A stretch of DNA of 64,000 nt from Mantis religiosa (GCA_030765055.1 CM060953.1:186209268-186273267); one strand, 5' to 3'; shown: positions 30,862 through 43,239, counted from the stretch's first letter. The notes: generated from the sequence alone by a model not told the origin. A program made the numbers and translations.

Positions 30862-32540
30862 TATGTTGTTGTTTTTGATTTTGTTAAGATCATCACTCCA
30901 CAACTGAAATAATGAGAGCCAGTGGCCGTTCCCATTGGCAGACTCTTATAGGTTTTAGAATTCTGTATAAAAAATCATTTTAGAAAAAAAATGCGTTTGT
31001 GTTTAAATGTCTGTGTTGACTTTAAAATTAATTTTGTTTTAAAAAATAGCTTGACGGGTTTATTTAAATTATCAAATATTTAATATATTTTCATGACAAA
31101 TCAAATTTTCGTCTTGAAATTTCTGGAAACAGCCTCTGAAATTATTTTCATTCTGGGTGACTGATATACAAGTGTAAATTTTAAGAGTAACACTATTCCT
31201 TTGGAGCTTTTCATTTTCCTGTACATGCATTCCATAGGACCGTTAAGATTTCTTAACATCACAGTTCCAATTATCAGAACCTTGATGTAATGCTTTCGTA
31301 TTACTCGACAGAGCGTTGAGGCGTATGGACCTTCAGGTGTTCAGCGCTGTGATTGTGTCTTATCAGGTCTTATCTGGTCGTTTAGAAGAGTGAAATATTA
31401 GTAATTTGACGTACAGTAAGTTACGAAACACAAATAGAGCGATTGGAAGCTGCGTGTGTCTATATGATACGTTTTCTCGCACCTGCCGATGTATGACACA
31501 TTGCTGTCTACAAGACATGATTATATCTGAACAGAGTATACATACACTGGACTCGCCGTGTGTGTGCGATAAGCTGAGGTAAAAATCTCTGTGTTGCGAT
31601 TTTTTTCCGATACGTCTTCTCGCTCTGCCATCTAGTATTTGCCCGAGATCACCAAAACGCCTAATTGTATTAGTTATGCTGACCTATAACATTTTTCTTT
31701 CTCTCAACACTTATTTTTTCTGTCAAATGACTGATTATTGTTGGCTGATTTGTAAACCATTAATTTTATAAGCTCAGTAATTCCAGTTTCATTATTCCCA
31801 GAAGGTGTTGGTTTGTTTGTTTCACTTTTTATGTAATCAACACGCCCTGCTGTTGGCTTCTAGCTTTGTTTACTAACTTGCACAGTGTTTACTTTTGGTA
31901 ACTCCATACGCTTGTAGTTTCTGTGGCCTGTTTGCTGGTGGTGGAGTTGTGTGTTTCTCTGTAGGTAAGGTAGGGCTGTCACCAGCTCAAAGATACCTCT
32001 CTCATCCTGTCTTTGTATTTCTTGCTAATGAGAAGCACGTTCCTACCACAAAGAAACCGTGGTTTAATTTTCGTGAATATCCCACTGAGGCCCTTTCACC
32101 CCAAAGAGGATTCAATTTCAACTCTCGTTGACACATCTATGGGATTTCTTCCAACCCTCTCCCTCTTCAACGAATAATTTAGACCCCGGATTTGCTGCTA
32201 TCCTGTCTGTCGTGCTAAGCCATTTGCTTCCTTATTTAAAACCGCGATGAAAAGAACTCCGCATTTAAAGCCTGAGCTGTAAATGGTCACAGTGTTATTT
32301 GGTCAGCTGCTGAGACAGAAACTTCCGTCCAACCCGAAAATAATTATTATATAATTATTTATACACTATCTATATATTATTCATATATAATACTTCTTAT
32401 ATATAGTTTAACTGCGTATATTATTTTTCTTATATATGTACACATGTGAATTGTTCACTGCTTGCAGGCAAAGCTTAAGTTCTGGTAACGGAGGTTTTAT
32501 AACTTTGTTTACTAGAAACCATTGTGCAAGGATCATAAGG
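30862..32540. other. No recognised gene
   Basis: A 78-codon frame at 31895-32131 is not recognised. Around 32335-32455 the sequence is almost pure A/T with many TATATA runs. No mobile-element protein is visible. Confidence 0.4.
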
Positions 32541-32797
32541 TAGAACACCTTTGTATATCGGGGAATCGATACGTAGGCCACCATTCTGGGCCCTTTGTCC
32601 CTATGTCACCAAGTGGGGGCAACCCCGGGAGAAAGGATGAGGCGAAGGAGACAGAAAGCGGCCGAACCAAGGAGCCACGGCAGTACAGAGGACAGGGTCC
32701 ATACACTTTACTTGGATAGAGACTTCCCCCGACAGGCCAGGATAACGGACACGCTCCCATACTGCGGGACGGCAACGAGCGCAGTAGACGACTCCTA

Positions 32798-35700
32798 ATG
32801 GTACCAAGGCAGGCGATCCAAGCCACAAAGGTCCCTGGCTGGCAAGCAATAATGGTACCAAGGCAGGTGATCCAAACCCGAAAGGTCCCTGGCTAGCAAG
32901 CAATAATGGTTCCAAGGCAGGCGATCCAAGCCACAACGGTCCCTGGCTGGCAAGTAATAATGGTACCAACGCAGGTGATCCAAGCCCCAAAGGTCCCTGG
33001 CTGGCAAGCAATAATGGTACCAAGGCAGGTGATCCAAGTTCCAAAGGTCCCTGGCTGGCAAGCAATAATGGTACCAAGGCAGGTGATCCAAGCCTCAAAG
33101 GTCCCTGGCTGGCAAGCAATAATGGTACTAAGGCAGGTGATCCAAGCCTCAAAGGTCCCTGGCTGGCAAGCAATAATGGTACCAAGGCAGGTGATCCAAG
33201 CCACAAAGGTCCCTGGCTGGCAAGCAATAATGGTACAAGGCAGGAGATCCAAGCCACAAAGGTCCCTGGCTGGCAAGCAATAATGGTACCAAGGCAGGTG
33301 ATCCAAGCTCCAAAGGTCCCTGGCTGGCAAGCAATAATGGTACAAGGCAGGTGATCCAAGCCCCAAAGGTCCCTGGCTGGCAAGCAATAATGGTACCAAG
33401 GCAGGTGATCCAAGCCCCAAAGGTCCCTGGCTGGCAAGCAATAATGGTACCAAGGCAGGTGATCCAAGTTCCAAAGGTCCCTGGCTGGCAAGCAATAATG
33501 GTACCAAGGCAGGTGATCCAAGCCTCAAAGGTCCCTGGCTGGCAAGCAATAATGGTACTAAGGCAGGTGATCCAAGCCTCAAAGGTCCCTGGCTGGCAAG
33601 CAATAATGGTACCAAGGCAGGTGATCCAAGCCACAAAGGTCCCTGGCTGGCAAGCAATAATGGTACAAGGCAGGAGATCCAAGCCACAAAGGTCCCTGGC
33701 TAGCAAGCAATAATGGTACCAAGGCAGGTGATCCAAACCCCAAAGGTCCCTGGCTAGCAAGCAATAATGGTTCCAAGGCAGACGATCCAAGCCACAACGG
33801 TCCCTGGCTGGCAAGTAATAATGGTACCAACGCAGGTGATCCAAGCCCCAAAGGTCCCTGGCTGGTAAGCAATAATGGTACCAAGGCAGGTGATCCAAGT
33901 TCCAAAGGTCCCTGGCTGGCAAGCAATAATGGTACCAAGGCAGGTGATCCAAGCCTCAAAGGTCCCTGGCTGGCAAGCAATAATGGTACCAAGGCAGGTG
34001 ATCCAAGCCCCAAAGGTCCCTGGCTGGCAAGCAATAATGGTACCAAGGCAGGTGATCCAAGCCCCAAAGGTCCCTGGCTGGCAAGCAATAATGGTACCAA
34101 GGCAGGTGATCCAAGCCTCAAAGGTCCCTGGCTGGCAAGCAATAATGGTACCAAGGCAGGTGATCCAAGCCACAAAGGTCCCTGGCTGGCAAGCAATAAT
34201 GGTACAAGGCAGGAGATCCAAGCCACAAAGGTCCCTGGCTAGCAAGCAATAATGGTACCAAGGCAGGTGATCCAAGTTCCAAAGGTCCCTGGCTGGCAAG
34301 CAATAATGGTACCAAGGCAGGTGATCCAAGCCTCAAATGTCCCTGGCTGGCAAGCAATAATGGTACTAAGGCAGGTGATCCAAGCCTCAAAGGTCCCTGG
34401 CTGGCAAGCAATAACGGTACCAAGGCAGGTGATCCAAGCCTCAAAGGTCCCTGGCTGGCAAGCAATAATGGTACTAAGGCAGGTGATCCAAGCCTCAAAG
34501 GTCCCTGGCTGGCAAGCAATAATGGTACCAAGGCAGGTGATCCAAGCCACAAAGGTCCCTGGCTGGCAAGCAATAATGGTACAAGGCAGGAGATCCAAGC
34601 CACAAAGGTCCCTGGCTAGCAAGCAATAATGGTACCAAGGCAGGTGATCCAAGTTCCAAAGGTCCCTGGCTGGCAAGCAATAATGGTACCAAGGCAGGTG
34701 ATCCAAGCCACAAAGGTCCCTGGCTGGCAAGCAATAATGGTACCAAGGCAGGTGATCCAAGCCCCAAAGGTCCCTGGCTGGCAAGCAATAATGGTACCAA
34801 GGCAGGTGATCCAAGCCCCAAAGGTCCCTGGCTGGCAAGCAATAATGGTACCAAGGCAGGTTATTCAAGCCACAAAGGTCCCTGACTGGCAAGCAATAAT
34901 GGTACCAAGGCAGGTGATCCAAGCACCAAAGGTCCCTGGCTGGCAAGCAATAATGGTACCAAGGCAGGTGATCCAAGCCCCAAAGGTCCCTGGCTGGCAA
35001 GCAATAATGGTACCAAGGCAGGTGATCCAAGCCCCAAAGGTCCCTGGCTGGCAAGCAATAATGGTACCAAGGCAGGTGATCCAAGCCCCAAAGGTCCCTG
35101 GCTGGCAAGCAATAATGGTACCAAGGCAGGTGATCCAAGTTCCAAAGGTCCCTGGCTGGCAAGCAATAATGGTACCAAGGCAGGTGATCCAAGCCTCAAA
35201 GGTCCCTGGCTGGCAAGCAATAATGGTACTAAGGCAGGTGATCCAAGCCTCAAAGGTCCCTGGCTGGCAAGCAATAATGGTACCAAGGCAGGTGATCCAA
35301 GCCACAAAGGTCCCTGGCTGGCAAGCAATAATGGTACAAGGCAGGAGATCCAAGCCACAAAGGTCCCTGGCTAGCAAGCAATAATGGTACCAAGGCAGGT
35401 GATCCAAGTTCCAAAGGTCCCTGGCTGGCAAGCAATAATGGTACCAAGGCGGGTGATCCAAGCCTCAAAGGTCCTTGGCTGGCAAGCAATAATGGTACTA
35501 AGGCAGGTGATCCAAGCCTCAAAGGTCCCTGGCTGGCAAGCAATAATGGTACCAAGGCAGGTGATCCAAGCCTCAAAGGTCCCTGGCTGGCAAGCAATAA
35601 TGGTACTAAGGCAGGTGATCCAAGCCTCAAAGGTCCCTGGCTGGCAAGCAATAATGGTACCAAGGCAGGTGATCCAAGCCACAAAGGTCCCTGGCTGGCA

Positions 35701-38700
35701 AGCAATAATGGTACAAGGCAGGAGATCCAAGCCACAAAGGTCCCTGGCTAGCAAGCAATAATGGTACCAAGGCAGGTGATCCAAGTTCCAAAGGTCCCTG
35801 GCTGGCAAGCAATAATGGTACCAAGGCAGGTGATCCAAGCCACAAAGGTCCCTGGCTGGCAAGCAATAATGGTACCAAGGCAGGTGATCCAAGCCCCAAA
35901 GGTCCCTGGCTGGCAAGCAATAATGGTACCAAGGCAGGTGATCCAAGCCCCAAAGGTCCCTGGCTGGCAAGCAATAATGGTACCAAGGCAGGTTATTCAA
36001 GCCACAAAGGTCCCTGACTGGCAAGCAATAATGGTACCAAGGCAGGTGATCCAAGCACCAAAGGTCCCTGGCTGGCAAGCAATAATGGTACCAAGGCAGG
36101 TGATCCAAGCTCCAAAGGTCCCTGGCTGGCAAGCAATAATGGTACCAAGGCAGGTGATCCAAGCCCCAAAGGTCCCTGGCTGGCAAGCAATAATGGTACC
36201 AAGGCAGGTTATTGAAGCCCCAAAGGTCCCTGGCTGGCAAGCAATAATGGTACCAAGGCAGGTGATCCAAGCACCAAAGGTCCCTGGCTGGCAAGCAATA
36301 ATGGTACCAAGGCAGGTTATTCAAGCCACAAAGGTCCCTGACTGGCAAGCAATAATGGTACCAAGGCAGGTGATCCAAGCACCAAAGGTCCCTGGCTGGC
36401 AAGCAATAATGGTACCAAGGCAGGTGATCCAAGCTCCAAAGGTCCCTGGCTGGCAAGCAATAATGGTACCAAGGCAGGTGATCCAAGCCCCAAAGGTCCC
36501 TGGCTGGCAAGCAATAATGGTACCAAGGCAGGTTATTCAAGCCCCAAAGGTCCCTGGCTGGCAAGCAATAATGGTACCAAGGCAGGTGATCCAAGCACCA
36601 AAGGTCCCTGGCTGGCAAGCAATAATGGTACCAAGGCAGGTTATTCAAGCCACAAAGGTCCCTTGCTGGCAAGCAATAATGGTACAAGGCAGGAGATCCA
36701 AGCCCCAAAGGTCCCTGGCTGGCAAGCAATAATGGTACCAAGGCAGGTGATCCAAGCCCCAAAGGTCCCTGGCTGGCAAGCAATAATGGTACCAAGTCAG
36801 GTGATCCAAGCACCAAAGGTCCCTGGCTGGCAAGCAATAATGGTACAAGGCAGGTGATCCAAGCCTCAAAGGTCACTGGCTGGCAAGCAATAATGGTACC
36901 AAGTCAGGTGATCCAAGCACCAAAGGTCCCTGGCTGGCAAGCAATAATGGTACCAAGGCAGGTTATTCAAGCCGCAAAGGTCCCTGGCTGGCAAGCAATA
37001 ATGGTACCAAGGCAGGTGATCCAAGCTCCAAAGGTCCCTGGCTGGCAAGCAATAATGGTACCAAGGCAGGTGATCCAAGCCCCAAAGGTCCCTGGCTGGC
37101 AAGCAATAATGGTACCAAGGCAGGTGATCCAAGCCCCAAAGGTCCCTGGCTGGCAAGCAATAATGGTACCAAGGCAGGTGATCCAAGCCCCAAAGGTCCC
37201 TGGCTGGCAAGCAATAATGGTACCAAGGCAGGTGATCCAAGCCTCAGAGGTCCCTGGCTGGCAAGCAATAATGGTACCAAGGCAGGTTATTCAAGCCGCA
37301 AAGGTCCCTGGCTGGCAAGCAATAATGGTACCAAGGCAGGTGATCCAAGCTCCAAAGGTCCCTGGCTGGCAAGCAATAATGGTACCAAGGCAGGTGATCC
37401 AAGCCCCAAAGGTCCCTGGCTGGCAAGCAATAATGGTACCAAGGCAGGTGATCCAAGCCCCAAAGGTCCCTGGCTGGCAAGCAATAATGGTACCAAGGCA
37501 GGTGATCCAAGCCCCAAAGGTCCCTGGCTGGCAAGCAATAATGGTACCAACGCAGGTGATCCAAGCTCCAAAGGTCCCTGGCTGGCAAGCAATAATGGTA
37601 CCAAGGCAGGTGATCCAAGCACCAAAGGTCCCTGGCTGGCAAGCAATAATGGTACCAAGGCAGGTGATCCAAGCTCCAAAGGTCCCTGGCTGGCAAGCAA
37701 TAATGGTACCAAGGCAGGTGATCCAAGCCCCAAAGGTCCCTGGCTGGCAAGCAATAATGGTACCAAGGCAGGTTATTCAAGCCCCAAAGGTCCCTGGCTG
37801 GCAAGCAATAATGGTACCAAGGCAGGTGATCCAAGCACCAAAGGTCCCTGGCTGGCAAGCAATAATGGTACCAAGGCAGGTTATTCAAGCCACAAAGGTC
37901 CCTGACTGGCAAGCAATAATGGTACCAAGGCAGGTGATCCAAGCACCAAAGGTCCCTGGCTGGCAAGCAATAATGGTACCAAGGCAGGTGATCCAAGCTC
38001 CAAAGGTCCCTGGCTGGCAAGCAATAATGGTACCAAGGCAGGTGATCCAAGCCCGAAAGTTCCCTGGCTGGCAAGCAATAATGGTACCAAGGCAGGTTAT
38101 TCAAGCCCCAAAGGTCCCTGGCTGGCAAGCAATAATGGTACCAAGGCAGGTGATCCAAGCACCAAAGGTCCCTGGCTGGCAAGCAATAATGGTACAAGGC
38201 AGGTGATCCAAGCCTCAAAGGTCACTGGCTGGCAAGCAATAATGGTACCAAGTCAGGTGATCCAAGCACCAAAGGTCCCTGGCTGGCAAGCAATAATGGT
38301 ACCAAGGCAGGTGATCCAAGCCCCAAAGGTCCCTGGCTGGCAAGCAATAATGGTACAAGGCAGGTGATCCAAGCCCCAAAGGTCCCTGGCTGGCAAGCAA
38401 TAATGGTACAAGGCAGGTGATCCAAGCCTCAAAGGTCACTGGCTGGCAAGCAATAATGGTACAAGGCAGGTGATCCAAGCCTCAAAGGTCACTGGCTGGC
38501 AAGCAATAATGGTACCAAGTCAGGTGATCCAAGCACCAAAGGTCCCTGGCTGGCAAGCAATAATGGTACAAGGCAGGTGATCCAAGCCCCAAAGGTCCCT
38601 GGCTGGCAAGCAATAATGGTACCAAGGCAGGTGATCCAAGCACCAAAGGTCCCTGGCTGGCAAACAATAATGGTACCAAGGCAGGTGATCCAAGCCCCAA

Positions 38701-39036
38701 AGGTCCCTGGCTGGCAAGCAATAATGGTACAAGGCAGGTGATCCAAGCCCCAAAGGTCCCTGGCTGGCAAGCAATAATGGTACAAGGCAGGTGATCCAAG
38801 CCCCAAAGGTCCCTGGCTGGCAAGCAATAATGGTACAAGGCAGGTGATCGAAGCCTCAAAGGTCACTGGCTGGCAAGCAATAATGGTACAAGGCAGGTGA
38901 TCCAAGCTCCAAAGGTCACTGGCTGGCAAGCAATAATGGTACCAAGTCAGGTGATCCAAGCACCAAAGGTCCCTGGCTGGCAAGCAATAATGGTACCAAG
39001 GCAGGTTATTCAAGCCGCAAAGGTCCCTGGCTGGCA
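32798..39036. repeat. 54-bp minisatellite, about 115 tandem units, with higher-order structure
   Basis: The unit begins ATGGTACCAAGGCAGGTGAT and ends GGCTGGCAAGCAATA. Most units are 54 bp. About 18 lack one C in GGTACC (GGTACAAGG) and are 53 bp. Diagnostic variants (GGTTATTCAAG, CACTGGCTGG, CCCTGACTGG, CCTGGCTAGC, AAGTCAGG) recur at fixed offsets: 1132 bp (34.25-34.63 to 35.38-35.76 kb), 324 bp (35.99 to 36.32 kb) and 1349 bp (36.84 to 38.19 kb). This shows block duplications of 21, 6 and 25 units. The single-copy precursor sits in the SINE B copy at 3003-3057. Confidence 0.98.
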
Positions 39037-39083
39037 GTACCAAATGGTCCCAGAAGGAGCGAAGACCGACAACCGACCTACCG

Positions 39084-39334
39084 GAATTAATGTGTAGTGT
39101 GTAACGCCCGCTTTTACTACATACGGCACCGCAGGCGGTGACACTGATGATACATGAGATGAAGATGGAGCACCGGTGGAATGAGATAGCGGGGGAAACC
39201 GGAGGTCCCGGAGAAAAGCCCGCCTCAGCGCCATGTTGTCCACCACAAATCTCACTTTGCGGTTACCTGGGATCGAACCCGGGCCGCCTTGGTGAGAGTC
39301 AAGCGCCCTAACCACTGAGCCATGGCGCGGCCCT
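39084..39334 (-). mobile_element. tRNA-derived SINE (SINE C) inserted in SINE B
   Basis: On the minus strand the head reads GCCGCGCCATGGCTCAGTGG with B box GGGTTCGATCCC near 39268-39280. A non-tRNA body follows with CAACATGGCGCTGAGG and GTCACCGCCTGCGG. It is flanked by CCGACCTACCG at 39073-39083 and 39335-39345. The empty site is visible in the other SINE B copy near 3087-3097. This is the only copy of this family in the window. Confidence 0.85.
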
Positions 39335-39642
39335 CCGACCTACCGAAGGAGGAAGTAGTTTTCCTCAGAGCATATCATCCTGCCATGCACCGCCGAGACT
39401 CCCGCCGACACTTCTACCCTGAAAGAGACCACCAGATGAGAGATGTGAAATGATACTGGAGATCAAATGGAGGGACAGGAAATTCGGGAAAGTAATTAAC
39501 CTACCCAGCATTCGCCTAGTGACCCGGAAAATCCCCCGAAAAAACCCATATGTCAGGTAGGTCGACCACGGGAATCGAAACCGTACTCCCGAATGCAGGT
39601 CACAGACGAAACCACATGAGCTATCCCGCTCGGTAGACCTTT

Positions 39643-40150
39643 GTAGAAGTTTGGGGTTCAAGGTTTCCCCAGAGCGTCTGTTTTTGGTGAAATTTAAGTA
39701 AACAAGGGAAAGACAGGTATCAGCAGATATTTTGGCAGCCTATCAGAAGAAAGAACGCCACCCACGCTATGTATAGCGCCAAAATATGGCCAATGTTGTT
39801 TTAGCTGAATTGAATCCACGGGGATGGTGAGTTGTGTATAAATATTAGGAAAAATATGTAGTAACCCTCCAGTTTTTGTTCAGACCTAGTGACGGGAAAC
39901 CTGCGCTATTCCTGATTAGCCTGTTTCGCCTAAAATGGCCATTGTGTGAACGTTAAGTGAAAGGAATAACTGTGAGCGGGAGAAAAGCTCTTCGTTATAT
40001 AAAACCTGCAAGACCAGTGCATAGAGAGAAATCAAACTGTATCAGATTATTTTAGTTACGTGTGGAAACGATAATAAACTGTTTTATATCAAAATATTTT
40101 GAAGTATGATTGCGTCCGACGACCCTTGATCTTCGACCTCTGTAGCAAAT
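39643..40150 (+). other. Possible solo LTR of another family
   Basis: The segment has a TATA-like GTGTATAAATATTAGG near 39833, a second ATATAAAA near 40006 and AATAAACTG near 40073. It ends near CCTCTGTAGCA at about 40147. This order is LTR-like, but no matching copy, clear TG...CA boundaries or target duplication were found. Confidence 0.3.
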
Positions 40151-40215
40151 TAATTGTTCTCTCTCACTGGCTGTGTGAAAGCTAAAGTAAGGAAAGACAG
40201 AGTCCGGCTGAAAAA

Positions 40216-42566
40216 TTCAATGCCATAGCCGGGATTTGAAACACGGATCTTCTGGTCCCCGTTCAGCCGCTCTAACCAATTGAGCTACTATGGCCAACAT
40301 GCCGACATGGCATTAAATTTCTCAGTTTGACTCTATTTTTCCATACTTTAGCCTACACACGGCTAGTTTGAAAGAACAGTTAATTTTCATTAATTGTACC
40401 TAATAGTGGTCCGAACTATAAAGTCCGGGCCTTAAAGTACTCACAGCATAGTAAGTCACCATTAAGGTAGTTGTCTCATATGTTTATGAGAACTCCTAGT
40501 GGTTTACTATAAAGCCCGGGTCTTAAAGTACTTACAGCATAGTAAGTCACCATTAAGGTAGTTGTCTCATGTGTTTATGAGAACTCCTAGTGGTTTACCG
40601 GGAAAATACGAGTCAGTTGGAGAATTTAATGTCACATCGGCACGTTGGCCATAGTAGCTCAATGGTTTAGAGCGGCTGGACGGAGACCAGAAGAGGCGTA
40701 GTTCAAATCCCAGCTATGCCATTGAATTTTTCGGTCTGGTTGTACCCTTTCATAGTGCGTTCTACACACAGCTAGTGTGAAAGAACAATATAATTTCCAT
40801 TAATTAACTTAATTGTGGTTAACTATAAATCCCGGCTTTACTTACAGGTTGTAAGTCGGCATTAAGTTAGTTGTCTTGTGTTTATGAGAACTCCTATGTG
40901 GTTTAACAGGAAAAACAAAAGTCAGTTGGAGAATTTAATGTCATGTCGGCATGATGGCCATAGTAGCTCAATATTAGAGCGGTTGTACGGAGACCAGAAG
41001 ATCCGTAGTTCAAATCCAGGCTATGGCACTGAATTTTTCAGTCTTACTCTACCTTTCCATACTTAAGCCTACACACGGACAGTGTAAAAGAACAATTAAT
41101 TTCCATTAATTGCACCTAATAGTGGTTAACTATAAAGCCCGGGACTTAAAGTACTTACAGCATAGTAAGTCGACATTAAGGTAGTTGTCTCATGTGTTTA
41201 TGAGAACTCCTAGTGGTTTACCGGGAGAAACACGAGTAAGTTGCAGAATTTAATGTCATGTTGGCACTTTGGCCATAGTAGCTCAATTGTTAGAGCGACT
41301 GGACGGAGACCAGAACATCCGTGGTTCAAATCCAGGCTATGGCATCGAATTTTTCAGGCTGACTCTACCTTTCCATACTTTAGTCTACACACGGCCAGTG
41401 TAAAAGAACAATTAATTCCCATTAATTGACCTAATAGTGGTTAACTATAAAGCCCGGGCCTTAAAGTACTTACAGCATAGTAAGTCGCCATTATGGCTCA
41501 AGTGTTTATGAGAACTCCTTAGTGGATTACCGGGAAAAACAAGAGTCAGTTGCAGAATTTAATGTCATATCGGCACTTTGGCCATAGTAGCTCAATGGTA
41601 AGAGCGACTGGACGGAGACCAGAAGATCCGTGGTTCAAATCCGGGCTATGGCATTGATTTTTTCAGTCTGACTCTAACTTTCCATACTTTAGCCTACACA
41701 CGACCAGTGTAAAAGAACTATTAATTTCCATTAATTGACTATAAAGCCCGGGCCTTAAAGTACTTACACGTTGTAAGTCGCCATTAAGTTAGTTAAGGTA
41801 GTTTATGAGAACTCCTAAGTGGTGTACCGGGAAAATCACGAGTCAGTTGGAGAATTTAATGTCATATCGGCACTTTGGCCATAGTAGCTCAATGGTAAGA
41901 GCGACTGGACGGAGACCAGAAGATCCGTGGTTCAAATCCCGGCTATGGCATTGAATTTTTCAGTCTGACTCTACCTTTCCATACTTTAGCCTACATATGA
42001 CTAGTGTGAAAGAACAATTAATTTCCATTAATTGTACCTAATACTGGTCCGAACTATAAAGCCCGGGCCTTAAAGTACTTACAGCATAGTAAGTCGTCAT
42101 TAAGGTAGTTGTCTCATGTGTTTATGAGAACTCCTAGTGGTTTACTATAAAGCCCGGGTCTTAAAGTACTTACAGCATAGTAAGTCGCCATTAAGGTAGT
42201 TGTCTCATGTGTTTATGAGAACTCCTAGTGGTTTACTATAAAGCCCGGGTCTTAAAGTACTTACAGCATAGTAAGTCGTCATTAAGGTAGTTGTCTCATG
42301 TGTTTATGAGAACTCCTAGTGGTTTAATATAAAGCCCGGGTCTTAAAGTACTTACAGCATAGTAAGTCGCCATTAAGGTAGTTGTCTCATGTGTTTATGA
42401 GAACTCGTAGTAGTTTACCGGGAAAAACAAGAGTCACCTGAAGAATTTAATGTCATATCGACACTTTGGCCATAGTATCTCATTTGTTTGGAGCGGTTGT
42501 AGGGAGACCAGAAGATCCGTGTTTCAAATCCCGGCTATGGTATTGAATTTTTCAGTGTGACTCTAC
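40216..42566 (+). repeat. Tandem array of tRNA-like SINE E-type units (~310 bp) with 91-bp subrepeats
   Basis: Six plus-strand tRNA-like modules lie at 40647-40721, 40956-41028, 41271-41344, 41580-41653, 41877-41950 and 42468-42541, and one minus-strand module at 40221-40295. Spacing is about 310, 315, 309, 297 and then 591 bp. Between modules is a body with CCTACACACGGCCAGTG, TTTCCATTAATTG, AAAGCCCGGGCCTTAAAG and GTTTATGAGAACTCCTAG. A 91-bp part of the body (starting CTATAAAGCCCGGGTCTTAA) is itself tandemly repeated at 40.42-40.60 and about four times at 42.05-42.42 kb, which explains the long last interval. Each module has a B box close to GGTTCAAATCC. Confidence 0.9.
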
Positions 42567-42570
42567 CTTT

Positions 42571-43239
42571 CCTCTGTAGCAGGTAATGCACAGATGAGTC
42601 CTTCCTCCTTACTTTCCTGAAGTCCATGAGTAAGCCGAGGCATTCAAACAAAAGCTACCACCCTAAAATTCCTTATCCTGAAAATCTCCATTCCGTGCCG
42701 GAGAGAGAGCCGCAGAAGCAGAAGCCAGGAGGCAACGTTTTGAGAGGATCTCAAAACAGCTTTAATAACCAAAAGAAGAAGAGGAACTTCAGCTAGTCGA
42801 AGGATTAATAGAAGAGGACAATCTTGGATTCCACTGAAGGATTTGAAGTGACAGAAGAAGACAACATCAACACAAGAACAAAAGGATAGATGATTTATTA
42901 GGGATAGGAAGGTAGAAGTAGTTTAGATTGTGAAAATTGTAAGCTACAAATGTAGCAATTAGTTAGGTTAAATTAGATAGGTTAGTGTAGGTTACCTTTT
43001 CTGCAAAATGTTTGTAAATATCAATATAATTAATATGTTTGAGCAAATGTGTCTGGGTAGAGCATCTAGAGGCCAAGACATAAGAAATGCAAAATAAAAA
43101 AGTAAAAACAAAAATAAATGCAAAATATCAAAATATTTGATGTTTGGAAACAACTGAATTATTCGCTAGTTTCCGTAAGCATTCGATATTCCATTCGTCT
43201 TACTAATGGCCGGGTTTCAAAGAAAAGGTATGTTGTGGG
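42571..43239. other. No gene seen
   Basis: A purine-rich stretch (42680-42900) and AT-rich DNA. No ORF or shared repeat recognised. Confidence 0.4.

Larger units (their letters stand above)
32557..39633 (-). mobile_element. SINE B copy hugely expanded by an internal minisatellite
   Basis: On the minus strand the tRNA-like head is at about 39560-39633 (GGGATAGCTCATGTGG, B box read as GGTTTCGATTCCCG). The body matches the 2.9-3.9 kb copy on both sides of the array: right flank with GACCGACAACCGACCTACCG at 39064-39083, left flank with TTACTTGGATAGAGACTTCC near 32710. Similar short sequences flank the whole block, GGTAGAACACCTTTGTA at 32540-32556 and GGTAGACCTTTGTA at 39633-39646; they are likely a target duplication with a 3-bp indel. 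The array accounts for about 6.2 of 7.1 kb. Confidence 0.75.

Noticed and set aside
32601..38859. Long frames of 100-501 codons on both strands with 18-residue repeats
   Set aside because: They follow from a 54-bp stop-free unit and change frame at every 53-bp unit. No start context, codon bias or unique domain supports a gene.
32798..39036. Resemblance to a CRISPR array
   Set aside because: The repeats are head-to-tail with no unique spacers, in a eukaryotic window; it is a minisatellite.
40221..42541. Genuine tRNA genes in the tandem array
   Set aside because: Modules have tRNA-like boxes but poor anticodon arms and are embedded in a repeated unit with divergence between copies; SINE-derived is more likely. 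A tRNA-specific folding search would decide.
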